Below, one piece after another: positions 12,952-28,200 of a stretch of 64,000 nucleotides of DNA (its first letter is position 1; every line of letters begins with the position of its first letter). This DNA is from Litomosoides sigmodontis. Lineage: Eukaryota > Nematoda > Chromadorea > Rhabditida > Onchocercidae. The stretch lies in assembly GCA_963070105.1 (NCBI GenBank), contig OY718805.1, positions 4,150,001 through 4,214,000 of the forward strand, in the 5' to 3' direction. The position numbers and the translations under genes are program-made. Under the pieces are notes generated by a model, which did not search any database, was not told the origin of the DNA, and worked only from the letters and a program-made list of their open reading frames with translations.

Positions 12952-14796
12952 TCAGACATGTCGAGGAGGCAAGACCAACGTCCCATCATAATTGCCAGCT
13001 GGAAGTTTCTTTCGGTCAACGTCATCAAAGTACGGGTTCTTCAGAAGCTGTTTCGCTGAGATTCGCTGTGCCGGATCGTAAGTAAGCATGTTCTGTCAAG
13101 AATGCATGGTAAACGTAGAATCCAAATCATTTTTTATTTAATCAATCCCTGAAAACTCAAATATTCAAATTCACAGTAAAGTAATCCTTACGCGCAAAAT
13201 CTGAATGGCTTCGGCATCCATGTAAGGCTCAAGAATTTTGCCGAGACCATCTTCCTTCCACTGAGGGAATGACATCTTAAAATCCGGAAGCTGAGTAACT
13301 CCGCGCCACATATCTTCAGTAGGCGTCGACATTATTCTGAAGCAAAACGAATGAGAAGATATAAAAAAAGAAAAGTTAGGAAAATCAGCATATGCACAGA
13401 AGTCAAACCGGAAAATGCGGAAAATTTGGTCAATTTCGGAGTCACCCTGAAATAGCGGCACTTTCGTAGCCATTTCGGCGGCAATGCATCCGATACTCCA
13501 TATATCAACCCCCATCGAATAACGGGTTGCGCCAAGAAGTACTTCAGGAGCTCGATACCAGAGAGTGACAATCTGTTAAAGGGAACAGTTTGCTACTGCA
13601 TAATCCAAAAAACATTTTCCATTTTAAACTTTTTGGCTGATGAGAATATAAGCTGAAAATGAAGTAACTCACTTCATGAGTATAAGCCCTTATTGGAATA
13701 CCGATAGCTCTTGCTAAACCAAAATCAGCAAGTTTGATAGCACCACTTTGATCTACCAGTAAATTTTGTGGTTTCAAATCACGATGGAGAACGCGCCTCT
13801 GATGGCAGAAGCAAATAGCTTGCAATATTTGATATAAGTAAGATTTTTGCTGCAATAAATAAACTGAGTAATGATTTCTTATCGCTTTTTCACTAGATAT
13901 GTCACAACCATTACTAGAAGTACATTTTTTTTCTGCTTCACAGAATACACTTTTATGGAAAACAAACTACAGAAAGTTCACTGACTTGTTCTTTGCTCAA
14001 TAATTCACAGTCAGGAACTGTATCAATATATTTCTTCAAATCCATGTACAGAAATTCAAAAATTAAATATAGCCGATTCTCTTCAAGTATGATTTCTTCA
14101 AGACTGAAAATATGAAATCTTGATCAATATCCCGCTGTTGATACGCTAACAATTGACCAATGAGTGTCTTGATGTTGAGGCAGTTCTTTGTTGCCTATAT
14201 ATTGCTTGCTTCACTTTTTCTGCCGAGTTTTCAAAGAGAGATCACTAAAAAACGAACGCAACAATGTTTGGATGTGTTAGTTCTCGAAGCAATGAAATTT
14301 CTCGAATTGCTGTTGCTGGTACACCTTCATCTTCATTTTCCAAGCGAATCTTTTTCATTGCAACCATCTTTCCCGATCGCTTATCGATACCCTTGTAAAC
14401 GACTCCATATGTTCCTGTCAATAAAAAAGTTTGCTCACATAATCACTCCAAATTAAATAAGAATTATAGGCTTTTCAAATGTAAAAAGAAAACTTTTCCT
14501 ATATCATTAATTAATAGGAGTACGAAAGAATTCAAACAATAGAATACAAATTCAGAACGAAAGCTGATGCAATTGAAACATGTGGCTTGGCACACCAATA
14601 TCATAATGCAATAGATTTACTCAACTAGCCAAAATTGAGTATTACCACGATTACTGGATGTTTATCATCAACATGCGCCTTAACCACTATAAAGTGAAGG
14701 ATCTAACACTTTTGGTATATGATGAAAAATTTCAGAAAAACCTTCGCCAATTTTCTCAATTCGACTATAATTTTGCAAAGCGCTTTCTGAATCCAT
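12952..14796 (-). CDS. cdk-1: Cyclin-dependent kinase 1 (CDK1) orthologue
   Basis: Seven exons: 14796-14742, 14414-14258, 14103-13986, 13849-13673, 13572-13409, 13336-13192 and 13092-12952, giving 318 aa. It is the mitotic kinase that works with cyclins A/B in the nucleus. Visible landmarks: glycine loop GEGTYG (17-22) with both inhibitory residues (T20, Y21); ATP lysine in VAMKK (K39); catalytic loop HRDLKPQN (D134); DFG (152-154); T-loop AYTHE with the activating threonine (T167); LWYRAPE; and [13 protein letters not shown]. The sequence matches nematode CDK1 throughout. One oddity is the cyclin-binding helix, which reads PATAIRE (51-57), an Ser-to-Ala change in a nearly invariant motif. 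Exons 2-5 have the same lengths and phases as in the neighbouring paralogue. Confidence 0.95.
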
Positions 14797-16227
14797 TTTT
14801 TGTACTGCAAGAAATGTAAAAAGTCAATAATTCTTATTCCTGAAAACTGAACAAATTATTCATCATATGGCAATAATTTAATTCAATATTCTTTCAATTA
14901 TTTTAAGGAAGAGTACAAGAACGGATAAAGCCCGCAATCCCGTTACTATTCCACTTATTGTCAATATATTTTAAGCATCCACCGCTGCATAGTTTTTCAT
15001 GACCACAAGTACAGTAAAAATTGATTTCATCGAAATCCTATTCCATTCATGAACATAAAAAATCATGGAAAACATAAAAATCAAACAACTAGAGAAAAAA
15101 CAGCTGGCAACATCTAATCTAAACTGCGGCTTTCTGTACCATTTGATCATGCATGCTCAAGTGATGTGAGAATAATACTAAAGTGGAAAGTGCCAGATGA
15201 AATCTTATATCTTCTGCCTATTCAAAGGTTCTAGAAAATTAATAAATTCTGAGCAAGGAGAAATACAGTCGTACACTATAAACTAAAATTATAACTAAGG
15301 CAATCATCCATGCTAAGAGGGCCGCATATTTCATATTAGGGAGAGTTGCAATAGCAATAAATTTAAGAACAAACCAATCTGTATGCGGTTAATCACTAAA
15401 ATGAGAAAGATTTAATAAATCCTGCAGTGAAATTTGGAGCTATATATCATTTTAACTACGAAATTAGCACATGCATATTATAAAGGCACTAATGAAATCT
15501 AGTTTAGGTACCAAGTTCTGGTGAAAAGATGGTTAAGAGTAAGTAACCAAGCAAACATTTGCATGAAATTCAGATAACAATGAAATATTTCAAAGAAATC
15601 GAAAGGATTTCCGACAACACCAACAGAACTTTGAAGCAACCATGAGCACGAGAACACGGAAGACCACATGTCAACCATTGAGTAAGCTAACTAAGGAATA
15701 CTTAACATGTCAACTTCAATACCCAACAATTCACATAGCACCTGCCATCCTTTGCTTACAAAATCAACGTAACGTACAACCGCTCCTCAACCATTCTTAC
15801 AAGCAGCACCGTAAAACGACCTCCCCGGGAGAACTACCCATTCAAATTTTGTCATCAACTTGGCGCTTTCTCTTCGATCCATCGTGAAACGTGTGTGTCT
15901 CACAAGTGTTTAGCGGTAATGCGCAACCACGCTAGACAACCACGGCAGGTAGTGTGGCAGCGAAGGTGTTAATTACAGGTGATTAGCTCTTAAGAACTGT
16001 TCCTCGACAGTTTGAGCTAGGTGACCCCGTGATCCTGAGTTAGATCAGTCTAACTGTGTGTTGTGGATAATGCGCCCTGTGCAACTGAGTTGCTCCCATA
16101 GGAGAGAGATTGCAATGTGAGCGAACTGACACATGAAATTCGATTTGTTTTTATGAACACTATTACAATGGGTATATGCGATGAGTATCATAGCAATAAT
16201 AAATGAATAAAATTTGAAACACCGAAA
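14797..16227. other. Intergenic, cdk-1 promoter side and CISD 3' flank
   Basis: No coding sequence was recognised. The left part should hold the cdk-1 promoter. The right part (about 15,900-16,130) is less AT-rich and has closely spaced inverted repeats, described separately. Confidence 0.55.
15970..16100. other. Cluster of short hairpins, possible structured RNA
   Basis: Three hairpins follow one another. TAGCTC (15,984) pairs with GAGCTA (16,014), enclosing AACTGT/ACAGTT (15,995 and 16,007). AGTTAGA pairs with TCTAACT (16,038 and 16,049) with a TCAG loop. GCAAC pairs with GTTGC (16,081 and 16,089). No known RNA family was recognised. It could be an untranslated region, a small RNA gene or chance; strand is unknown. 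Confidence 0.3.
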
Positions 16228-17651
16228 TCACTGCGGGTTTTCTTGTGCTCGAACCTTTCTCACAATGAGCGGTCCTACATTATCACCGGTGGTTTCGTTG
16301 TGCTTGTTGTGGCTTCCATCGCAATACGGCCACTGCAGTAAAGCATCGATCAAAATTAAATATCATCTTTTACACAACAAAAAACTACGAAGTCGATGTA
16401 TCAGATACAACATAAAGTAGGAAGCAAACAGTAGCTAATATCAAGTAGAAAGTAACTAGTAAAATCGAAAAGTGATTATTACGATGCATGCACAGTGAGG
16501 TATGAATCATAAATTTTCTAATGATTTACAATATAAACTGAAAATTCTCTTAGGGAACGATTTTTGCTCAATTTCGAAATGCACTTCATTCAAAGATGCG
16601 ATTTTTTATTACTGTTTCTATGTAAGAAAATCTTTTTTCCTTGTAAAATCCACAAAACTACATGCTAAATGACGTTCAACAGTTCGATTGATTTACCATC
16701 TTTTACAGAACTGTAGCAAAAAAATCCTACTTCATGCGCTGTTTCTTTGGTGATAACTTAATCCTGTTTCTACTACATAAAGGGCGAAATCAAAATATAT
16801 TCAAACTAAGGTAAGAGTTACGTCTTCCAAAACATTTAATTGTATATTTACAGCATTTTAACCAGGAACGATATATAACAAGGTTAAGGGACATCTTTTT
16901 CAAGAAGTTACGTGAATGATGTCTCGCTAATTAATGCGATCAAGGTAAATATATCGCATAGCAATCTAAATTTAATAACGTTAAAGTAAACATGCTGCAA
17001 AACCAACATTATTGCTTTTCCAGCATCGACAGAATGCTTTCTGCTGACCAATATCCTCCACATCAACCGTTTCTGCCACCTTGAAATAGGAAATGTGTAA
17101 AGATAGTTTTAAAATAAATTTTTGATATCACAGAATCACCGGAAAGGCAATATGCCAGTACCCTGGTCCACGACACTGGTAATGACGGCAATCATTCTTT
17201 TAACAATCCAGAAGCGGCTAACAGTCTTATCTGATGATTCAGCTCAATGCATCCATTAGACGCACTACCAGCACTTACAGCTGTATTTGTAAAGACCTAA
17301 TCTGAAAAACATTAAGTAGGGAAATTACTTTATTGGTGGAAAGTTTGATCTTATTGTTAACACGAATTTCCTTTTTCGACAGGCGCGTGCCAGCGTAAAA
17401 TCCAAACAATGTGAATCCAACCAATGCGCCAATTCCAATCAGCCAATCTCTGGTTGCGTGGCATTCTGTTAATAAAGAAAATACCACTTACTTTTAGCTA
17501 CAGTTTCGGAACAGGAATACATAGTTGTAATTGTGCTACTTTTATAAATCAACATTAAAAGATTTTCAGAAACTTAGTTGAAGTTGTGAAATGTAAACAT
17601 ACGAGTTCCCTGAAGTGGATTATAAGTCACTGACCCAGATACTCCGCTCAT
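16228..17651 (-). CDS. cisd-1: CDGSH iron-sulfur domain protein (mitoNEET/NAF-1 type)
   Basis: Four exons: 17651-17603, 17465-17329, 17079-17008 and 16332-16228, giving 120 aa. There is an N-terminal membrane segment ([19 protein letters not shown], about residues 23-41) and a C-terminal CDGSH domain: CRCWKSNN, then [20 protein letters not shown]. The three cysteines and one histidine that bind the [2Fe-2S] cluster (C-x-C and C-D-G-S-H) are all present. Family members sit in the outer mitochondrial or ER membrane facing the cytosol and act in iron, redox and calcium balance. The ATG follows a TTTGCAG acceptor by five bases, as for spliced-leader addition. METTL1 ends 484 bp upstream on the same strand, so it may be a downstream operon gene. 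Confidence 0.93.
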
Positions 17652-17672
17652 TAATTCTGCAAACAGATGCAA
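17652..17672 (-). promoter_or_regulatory. Probable spliced-leader acceptor for CISD
   Basis: A T-rich tract ending TTTGCAG lies directly before AATTAATG, the start context of CISD. In filarial nematodes such sites receive SL1. This is inferred from sequence only. Confidence 0.5.
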
Positions 17673-18134
17673 AAACTAAAGAAATTTTTTCATTTCCAAG
17701 AAAAAAATGTAGGAGGTATAAGTCGAAATTAGTTGCATCGGTCACTAAAGAGAAAATTCGTTCTGTACAATTTATACTGTACAATTTATCTTCATTTCAA
17801 GAAGTTAAGATATACACGCACCATCTTAATAACAATAAAGACATGGCACTAGTGACTATTAAACAACCAATAAAGTATGGAATTGAAATGCTTTCTCGTA
17901 ATAAGTTCTACACTTGACAGTTTATTACTAACTTGTTCAACAAGTGTCGAAAAGAAGGAATTACATGCGAGAAAATAGCAAAACGCCGTAATGCACCGTC
18001 AATATCACAATCTCAAACGGTACTTTGTCCCTGAGCATTAGTCTCTGAATTTCGCAAAACTAATAACATAGCAATAAAAGTGAAACGCACTGCAAAACCC
18101 ATTCTATAAGCAAAACCTATCATAATAATTACTG

Positions 18135-21244
<3,110 letters not shown>

Positions 21245-24200
21245 TCATCCTTGAGAATCAACAGTTTCATTCGATTTCTTCTGTCCTGTGAAGAGATGAT
21301 ACTTCCGCCGTTTAACGGGTAATTCGATAGCAGATACCTAACCATTAACATTTATAAATTAACACTTATAGCAAATTTCAGCAATTTCAAGAACAGTTCC
21401 AACTTCACTATCCACCACGAAATGTAATTTGAATTCTAAGTTTTACTTTGCATTTTCTTATACTAATAACAATAAATGAAAAACTGGATGTGTAAAATTA
21501 AGCAACAAGTTTGGCATTTTAACCAGTTCGGAAGTACATCACTGAATTAAGACAAACCTGAAGAGGCCAAGCGCCACCAATAACGCCGGCTTGTACGGAA
21601 GCACCAGTTACAACAGCCAATTCCGGATCAACACCGTGATTTGGCGCCTTGCTAAAATTAAGCGTGTGAAGTAAACGTTTTGAATTTCAAGCGATTTATT
21701 CAGAGTGGGAGCAATATATCTGGGTATCGAAACGATAATCCATACATAATTTTTTCCTACACACTAATCTCATTCCGTTAATATCATGCAATAATATATG
21801 GTTCCAGACTAAATAATTTACCCGAAATAGCGTCCGACAACAGAACGCACACGTGGGATTCGAGTTGAACCACCAACCAATACAATTTCGTCAATATCAG
21901 ATGGCTTTATTTCAGCATCGTTTAAAGCTGCCTCTATCGGTTCTGTGATACTTTCAAACAAATCTTCGTTCAAAAATTCGAAATTTTCACGCGTAAGCTG
22001 AAAATGAAAATTATATTTCTAATTTCCTTTTCCTGCAGGAAACCTTTGGAAATTCGGCCCTTAAATAGTCTGAAAATCTTAGAGTCATGTAATCATTACT
22101 CTATAATGCATCTTTCCAAGTGATCGTAGATTTAAATCAATGTTAGTGACAGGAAGCGTAGTAAGCTGAATTTTTGCAGATTCAACTGCGAGACGCAACT
22201 GTTGAATGTCTTCCTTATCATCGAGCACCTTGCCATAACTCTCTTTTATGTGCTGTAAGCAAACAAAATACATATGAAGTCCAAGATTTCCTGTAATCAA
22301 CTGTGTTGCTTTTAAAACACTTAAAAACAATCAATACATGTGATTTCATTAAAGCCAGCATTAATTTAACTGGAAAAACACATGATAAATCAAGTTTACG
22401 ACTTTGCTGTACATAAAGCTCACTATACAGATCAGTTTCAAAACTATCAAAATCAGGACCACAAACATAACGAAAAACGTTTTAACCTGCATCAAATGAT
22501 TCTGCACACGATCATTAAAATCTTGGCCACCAAGCCTATTATTGCCAGCCATTGCTACAGTCATAAATACGCCTCCCTGCAACCATAATATCGAAGTATC
22601 TAATGTGCCGCCACCTTAAATGAACTACTGTTAATTATGATAAAACAAAACGAATCAAAGATAATGACAAAAGGGCTAATGCGCATTTTACAAGAATAAA
22701 ATGAATCCTGAATGTCTTGTAATATAATGATAACCATACATTACAGAAATATATATAAACTAACCCAAATCAACTACAATAATGTATTCAACGTTTTTTT
22801 TCTTATGTAGGCCGTAAGCAAGGGCAGCCGCGGTTGGCTCACTAATCACACGACGGCTTTCCATTCCTAGAAACGAATGTAAAATTAACAAAAGAAACAG
22901 TACATGAACTAACCTTTATGCAAATCAATTTCAGAAATTAACATCTCCATTTGACTTTTTCTAATGACTGATAACAAACCGGCTTTTTCAACAGCCACTG
23001 CAGTGGCATTCCGCTGCTCCTCGCCGAACTCAGCTGGAACGGAAATAACTGCTCGAGTAATCTCTGTGTCATACTTTTTCTCAGCTGCTTTTCGAAGATA
23101 GCTTATTATTATTCCACCAACTTCTTCTGGTGTCACCTTCCTTAAAAAAAATGAGGCGTCTATATCAATAAGCTGTGAAAAACATTATTTACAAGCCTCA
23201 CTCTACATTTCTGATGTGGATTGGAGAAGTTTCTGTATTACATCAACTTACTTTATAACATTATTTTCTAGTGGTATGACAAAGACTGCTCGTCCTCCTG
23301 CATCTAATTCTATCTTAAATGGATATCGTTTTCTATCGACCTGAAAAAACAACAAAGGTTAAAAATCAAACACTCTTCGTTCAAAAATTTTTATGTTAAA
23401 AAATGTGGCAAAATTTTCAATAATGAAATGTTCCCTCAAATACACTGCTTGACTATAATTTGATTCCTCTGATTTGCACTCCTTTCTAAGCTATCTTCCG
23501 TTCCGTCGTGGGAAGTTCCATATGATATAATGAAATACTAAATGTGTTATAAATGTTAACCGAAATAAAATACTGTTACCAACTTTATAATTAGTAATAT
23601 TACCTGAAACTGTGGGTCATCTTCAGACAGTTTTACACCAATAAAACGTTTGGCATCATATAGTGTTCGCAAAGGATTGTGCTCTTGTTGTTCAACAGCT
23701 TTCGAACCCACAATCACAGTACCGTTTGGCCTATGGTATTTAAATGATATTAGGAAATGAAAGTAGACACAATTTTATTATCCGTTCGGAAATCGGAAGG
23801 TATGAATGTTAGTAACAACTTACAAAAATGCAACAACACTTGGAATGCTCTGTCGACCCGTTTCATCGGCAATTATATCTGTCACCCCAGTAACAGCTTG
23901 ATATATACCAATAGATGAAAATGTTGTGCCCAAATCAATGGCAGCAATTTTTGGTGCCGGGGGAGGTAATCCGTATTTTCGAGCCAAATAACCAGCCAGA
24001 AGTAATGACAGTAAGGATGTCCCTAAATTCGTAGAAATCGAAAAATCACAGGATTTTTCAACTAAATACCTAAATACCTCAAATGTAGTCTGAATGTTCT
24101 GTCACTTATAAAAGCAGAGACTGCCAAATAACATGACATATCCGGTTCATCCTTGCTAAAATATCACACCTGTGTATTGCGGATAAATGAATAGGACACT

Positions 24201-24300
24201 TTAATGCACATAGCACGTGATAATGATATATGCTCAATCATGCATAACGTAAAAAGGACTTAGGATGTAACTTACCTAATAATGATACTGACAACGACAT
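21245..24300 (-). CDS. stc-1: HSP70-like microsomal ATPase STCH (HSPA13)
   Basis: Eleven exons: 24300-24276, 24022-23824, 23730-23604, 23340-23252, 23140-22980, 22866-22765, 22614-22487, 22252-22100, 21997-21822, 21651-21558 and 21337-21245, giving 448 aa. A hydrophobic N-terminus ([10 protein letters not shown], then [13 protein letters not shown]) is followed directly by the HSP70 ATPase domain: [41 protein letters not shown] and [11 protein letters not shown]. It stops shortly after the ATPase core, so the substrate-binding domain and lid of ordinary HSP70s are absent, as is typical of HSPA13/STCH. The family acts in the ER/microsomes, with reported links to ubiquilin-type proteins and secretion. 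Exon 5 can also read on to 22,914 with an alternative donor, adding 22 residues. Confidence 0.94.
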
Positions 24301-25241
24301 ATGCGACTGTTGCGTCGAAATCTTCAAATATGATGTCTCAAAAGTATCGCCGTGATGATACCATCGTACTGTAACAGTCACATGGTCATATATTTTTATC
24401 CCGTTAATTACGTTACTAACGACGTGGGTTGAAGTAATTAAATGTAATTAAATGGTTTAGATAAGACAAACATTACGAAAGCACATTAAGAAACCGAATT
24501 AATGAAAGGAGAACCACAACGGAAAGACTGCAATCAAGTAAATTAGAAAACGATAACATAACTTCTCACAGCTAGCCGCGAAATACCGGTCTTCCTGACC
24601 GGTCAAGTAGGAGATTTCCAGAAATTGGGTTGGCAGGTGAGCAAAACTGTGTCCATCTGATTACGCGTTCCCTTTTTGTCGTTAAATGAAAATTAGGTGG
24701 CGAGACTTTGTGAACAATAAGGTAATCACTAAGGATAAATGCCAAGTTTATAAATTTCTCTAATTTGAGAATATTCAAATATTTGAGGATTGATTTCAGG
24801 CTTATGAAGAAAGAGATTTCATAAAATGAATTATTTGTAGCGGTTGCTCATACTGAGTGGTTAAATTTTTAAGATTTTACAGTAAATTTCAGTGCGATCC
24901 TTAGTGGTAGGTCACGTGTAATCCTTCACAAATACATTAATTGCTTGGCAAGCCGCTGCATGAGTACTCATTTTGTACTCCAATTTAATTAAACGTAATT
25001 ATCTATGCGCTGTAACAAAATAACCCTTTCATATGTTAAAGCCGCAAAAACAAGCAGGTCATGGATTTTAAAGCATAGTAAAATAAGTGAATAAAACAAA
25101 CATGAGAATAAAAATCGTAAAATGAAGGAATCGCCAAAATTCGAAAAGAAGCAAACAACATTTTTAACTTGAAGAAAATGAAATTTCTGTTACACTGAAA
25201 ATACAAGCACCAAAGGTTTGCGAAATTTCAGTCCAAACTCA
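24301..25241. other. Intergenic between divergent HSPA13 and phosphatase genes
   Basis: HSPA13 starts leftward at 24,300 and the phosphatase starts rightward at 25,242, so this probably holds both promoters. Nothing else is recognised. Confidence 0.55.
25221..25241 (+). promoter_or_regulatory. Probable spliced-leader acceptor for the phosphatase gene
   Basis: GAAATTTCAG ends at 25,231, ten bases before the ATG at 25,242, resembling a nematode trans-splice acceptor. Confidence 0.4.
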
Positions 25242-28200
25242 ATGTGCCGAAATCTGGTAATTCAGCACTGTCTGCCATGTCCACCACTGCAGCAGGAAGA
25301 AATTGATCAACTCATTCATGGAATGTTGAATTCTTGCGGCGGAGAGCGTCCCCTCAGTGAATTGATCACTTTAGAAAAACTTTTTTTTGTAAGAACGATT
25401 ACTTCATTCTGAGAGGCTGAAATGCGAACGCAAGAACGAAACTGAAATGATTGTTCTTCGATGAAATTTGACACTTGATTTACTACCGTTGATCACGGAA
25501 ATGAGTCATTCGGAATATAATTCACGGATTTTACTGACCTTATTAGGAAGATGATGAGTCTACCTACGTCATCCTCGAATAATTTCGAATACTTTTTCCA
25601 ATGTTTGATCGTCCTAAAACAACAACAACAACAACAACAACAACAGCAACAGCAACAGCCGTCTGACGGGGAAGGAAGCAGCAACAATTCCGTTCCATTG
25701 CAGATTTGTCACAAAACAGTGGACCTGTTGAGAGAGTGCGGCACGTTGGAATACATTCACGATCCGGACGGTGTTGCTGTATTTGGTGATTTACACGGCA
25801 GCTTATATGATTTGTTCCGAGGAGTAAAGGATTCGGGTTGGCCCACCGAGAGAACTCTAATTTTTCTCGGTTAGCTCTTACGCACTGCTAGGATTCAAAT
25901 CCTCTAAAGAGCCCGACAAATGATTTCTGGTGCTGAAACGGTGTGTGTTTCAAGCTTCTTCAATGGTATAAGTCAAAAAACCACTCTTCCATCAGTAGGT
26001 GATTATATCGATCGCGGGAAATATTCTCTCGAGGTGGTTCTGTTACTTTTTCTACTAAAATTACGCTATCCAAAGCGTATGTACATGTTGCGTGGTAATC
26101 ATGAAACAATGAGTCAGTGCTATGCAAATGAAGATGAGGAGCGTGGGCTGATTCGAAATGTACGTGAATTTCTTCTTGCGACATGAATTGCATTTTCTTT
26201 CTTGCAATAATAGTTGTTCCTTTGCAAACCACTTCTACCTGGTTGTTTCAATCCCATCCGCTGGAAATATGCCATGTTTTAAGGCACTAACTCATGTCCT
26301 GAATTTGAAAATTATGCTTAGCATTTCAAAATATCTTGATGAGAGCAGTTTAAATTGATTGATTCGTACGGTAATTTGTCTTTGCAGATTGAGCACTGCT
26401 ATCCGAATGCCAGTAGGGATTTGATACTATTTAATATCAATTTTGTTTTCGATCATTTACCGCTTGCTGCTATATTATCAGGTGAGTGGCAGCAGCTTAT
26501 ATGCTACGTCAAAAATTTGCTCCTTTTATTCCATCGATGCGTCAGAGACTTTTTGGTCGAATGACAGAGGAGACATTGAGGGTTTAGCAGAGACAATTGC
26601 TACTGAAAAATATTTGTTGGAAAAAATTTCTCACTCAAAATATGAACATTTAGAAAGGCTAATAGTTACCCGTTGTACGCGAATAATGTTGCTCCTAAAA
26701 GATCATGACGATGTAGGGAATGCTCAAATGAAAATATTCCAGACCAAGTGCTACTTTGCCATGGTGGTATCTCCCAATTTACAAAATCACGTGAAGACAT
26801 CGCGCGGATACCACGTCCATTAACGTGGATTGCGCCAGAAACAAACGTCTTACACATAAGCATAATGACAGATATTTTGTGGGCCGATCCATCTAAAGAG
26901 ATAACGTAATTTTTAAATCTTTACAGAATCTTGAGATTTTCAATCAGATGATATTTCAACACGCTAAAATGCTTCACGAAAGAATGAAAAAGTCGAAATT
27001 GAAAAAAAAAAGCAGTATAAGACCAATGGTGAATTTACTTATCGTCAGTTTGGCCTTGATTGTTCTGTGCTTATTAATATTTATGAAACTGTACTCAAAT
27101 ACCATATTGTACTCACTCATCATTCAGATCGAAATATTCACCTTCCGGACGTGGTGCGTCATATTTTTTTAGTCGGAGAGCATTAAAAGAGAAACTGCGA
27201 GAATTAAACTGTCGAGCACTCATACGTGGTCATGAAGCTAATACAGTAAGTTCGAGTAAGGTTATGCAGGAGGTACACTATCGCACGAGATACTTCAAAC
27301 AGTGATTTGACAAAAAATCCCTCATTAACTTATCACTATCAATTTAAAGTAGATGATTCATTCGTTTTATATTTCCGTAATTTCTTTAAATGATTAATCT
27401 CTATCGCTGTCATTTTGGCAAATAAAATCAGTCATGTCAGATCTACTGTATGAAGAATCACGGATTACGGTTTCTTTTCTCACTGATAGAGATGGTCGGA
27501 TATGGTATTTATTTTACAGGCGAAACCTGAGTTGCACATAAGTTAATAAGCAGCTCAGGCTAATTGTATTGTGTGAAATAAAAAGAGCCAACGATTTTTC
27601 ATTCCTTTGATCTTTGTAGAGTGGTTTTGTAAAAGTATTCAACGGCTTGTGCTATACAGTACATTCGTCACCTGCAGCGGGCGATGAATATTATGTCGCA
27701 GCAATTTTATTGCTCGATTTTGATGACAACACAAAGCTTCTGACAGGTCGTGCAGTGTATCATTCCACGAAGGGAAATTTAAATCATTTGAGGGAAGATT
27801 TGGCTATGAACTTTGAAGAGGTGAGGTATGTGGCGCTATCATCACACAGATCTCTTTATTTTAAAGATTTCTTTTTTTCATTCTATGTTATGTTTTCATG
27901 TTGCATGAAGCATGGAAACATATTTCTGAAAACTAATCTTCAACTACGTCTGTTCATTAGGAGTTACTTTTAACCTTTTAGGCATCTCTATCCGCTTGAT
28001 CCAACCGATCAAGCTACGTCGCAGTGTTGGTCGTGTATGAAATTCATGGAAGGTGTATCAGAAGCAGTTTTCAAATGGCAACGATGTCTTTCGCATTTCG
28101 ACTACTACATGATTATGCAAGTTTGTTATTATCACTAATTTTAAAACTCGAGGAAACTTTTAGAATTATCAGTAATGAAGGGATGGAAAGTAAAAAATTG

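Noticed and set aside
25870..25920. tRNA-like T-arm (GGATTCAAATCC)
   Set aside because: It lies in a short intron and no matching acceptor stem, D-arm or anticodon arm could be placed around it.
26482..26742. Open frame in the phosphatase gene (about 85 codons including [11 protein letters not shown])
   Set aside because: A phase-1 donor at 26,481 and acceptor at 26,743 join LPLAAILS directly to [11 protein letters not shown], as in other PPP enzymes. The open stretch is then intron.
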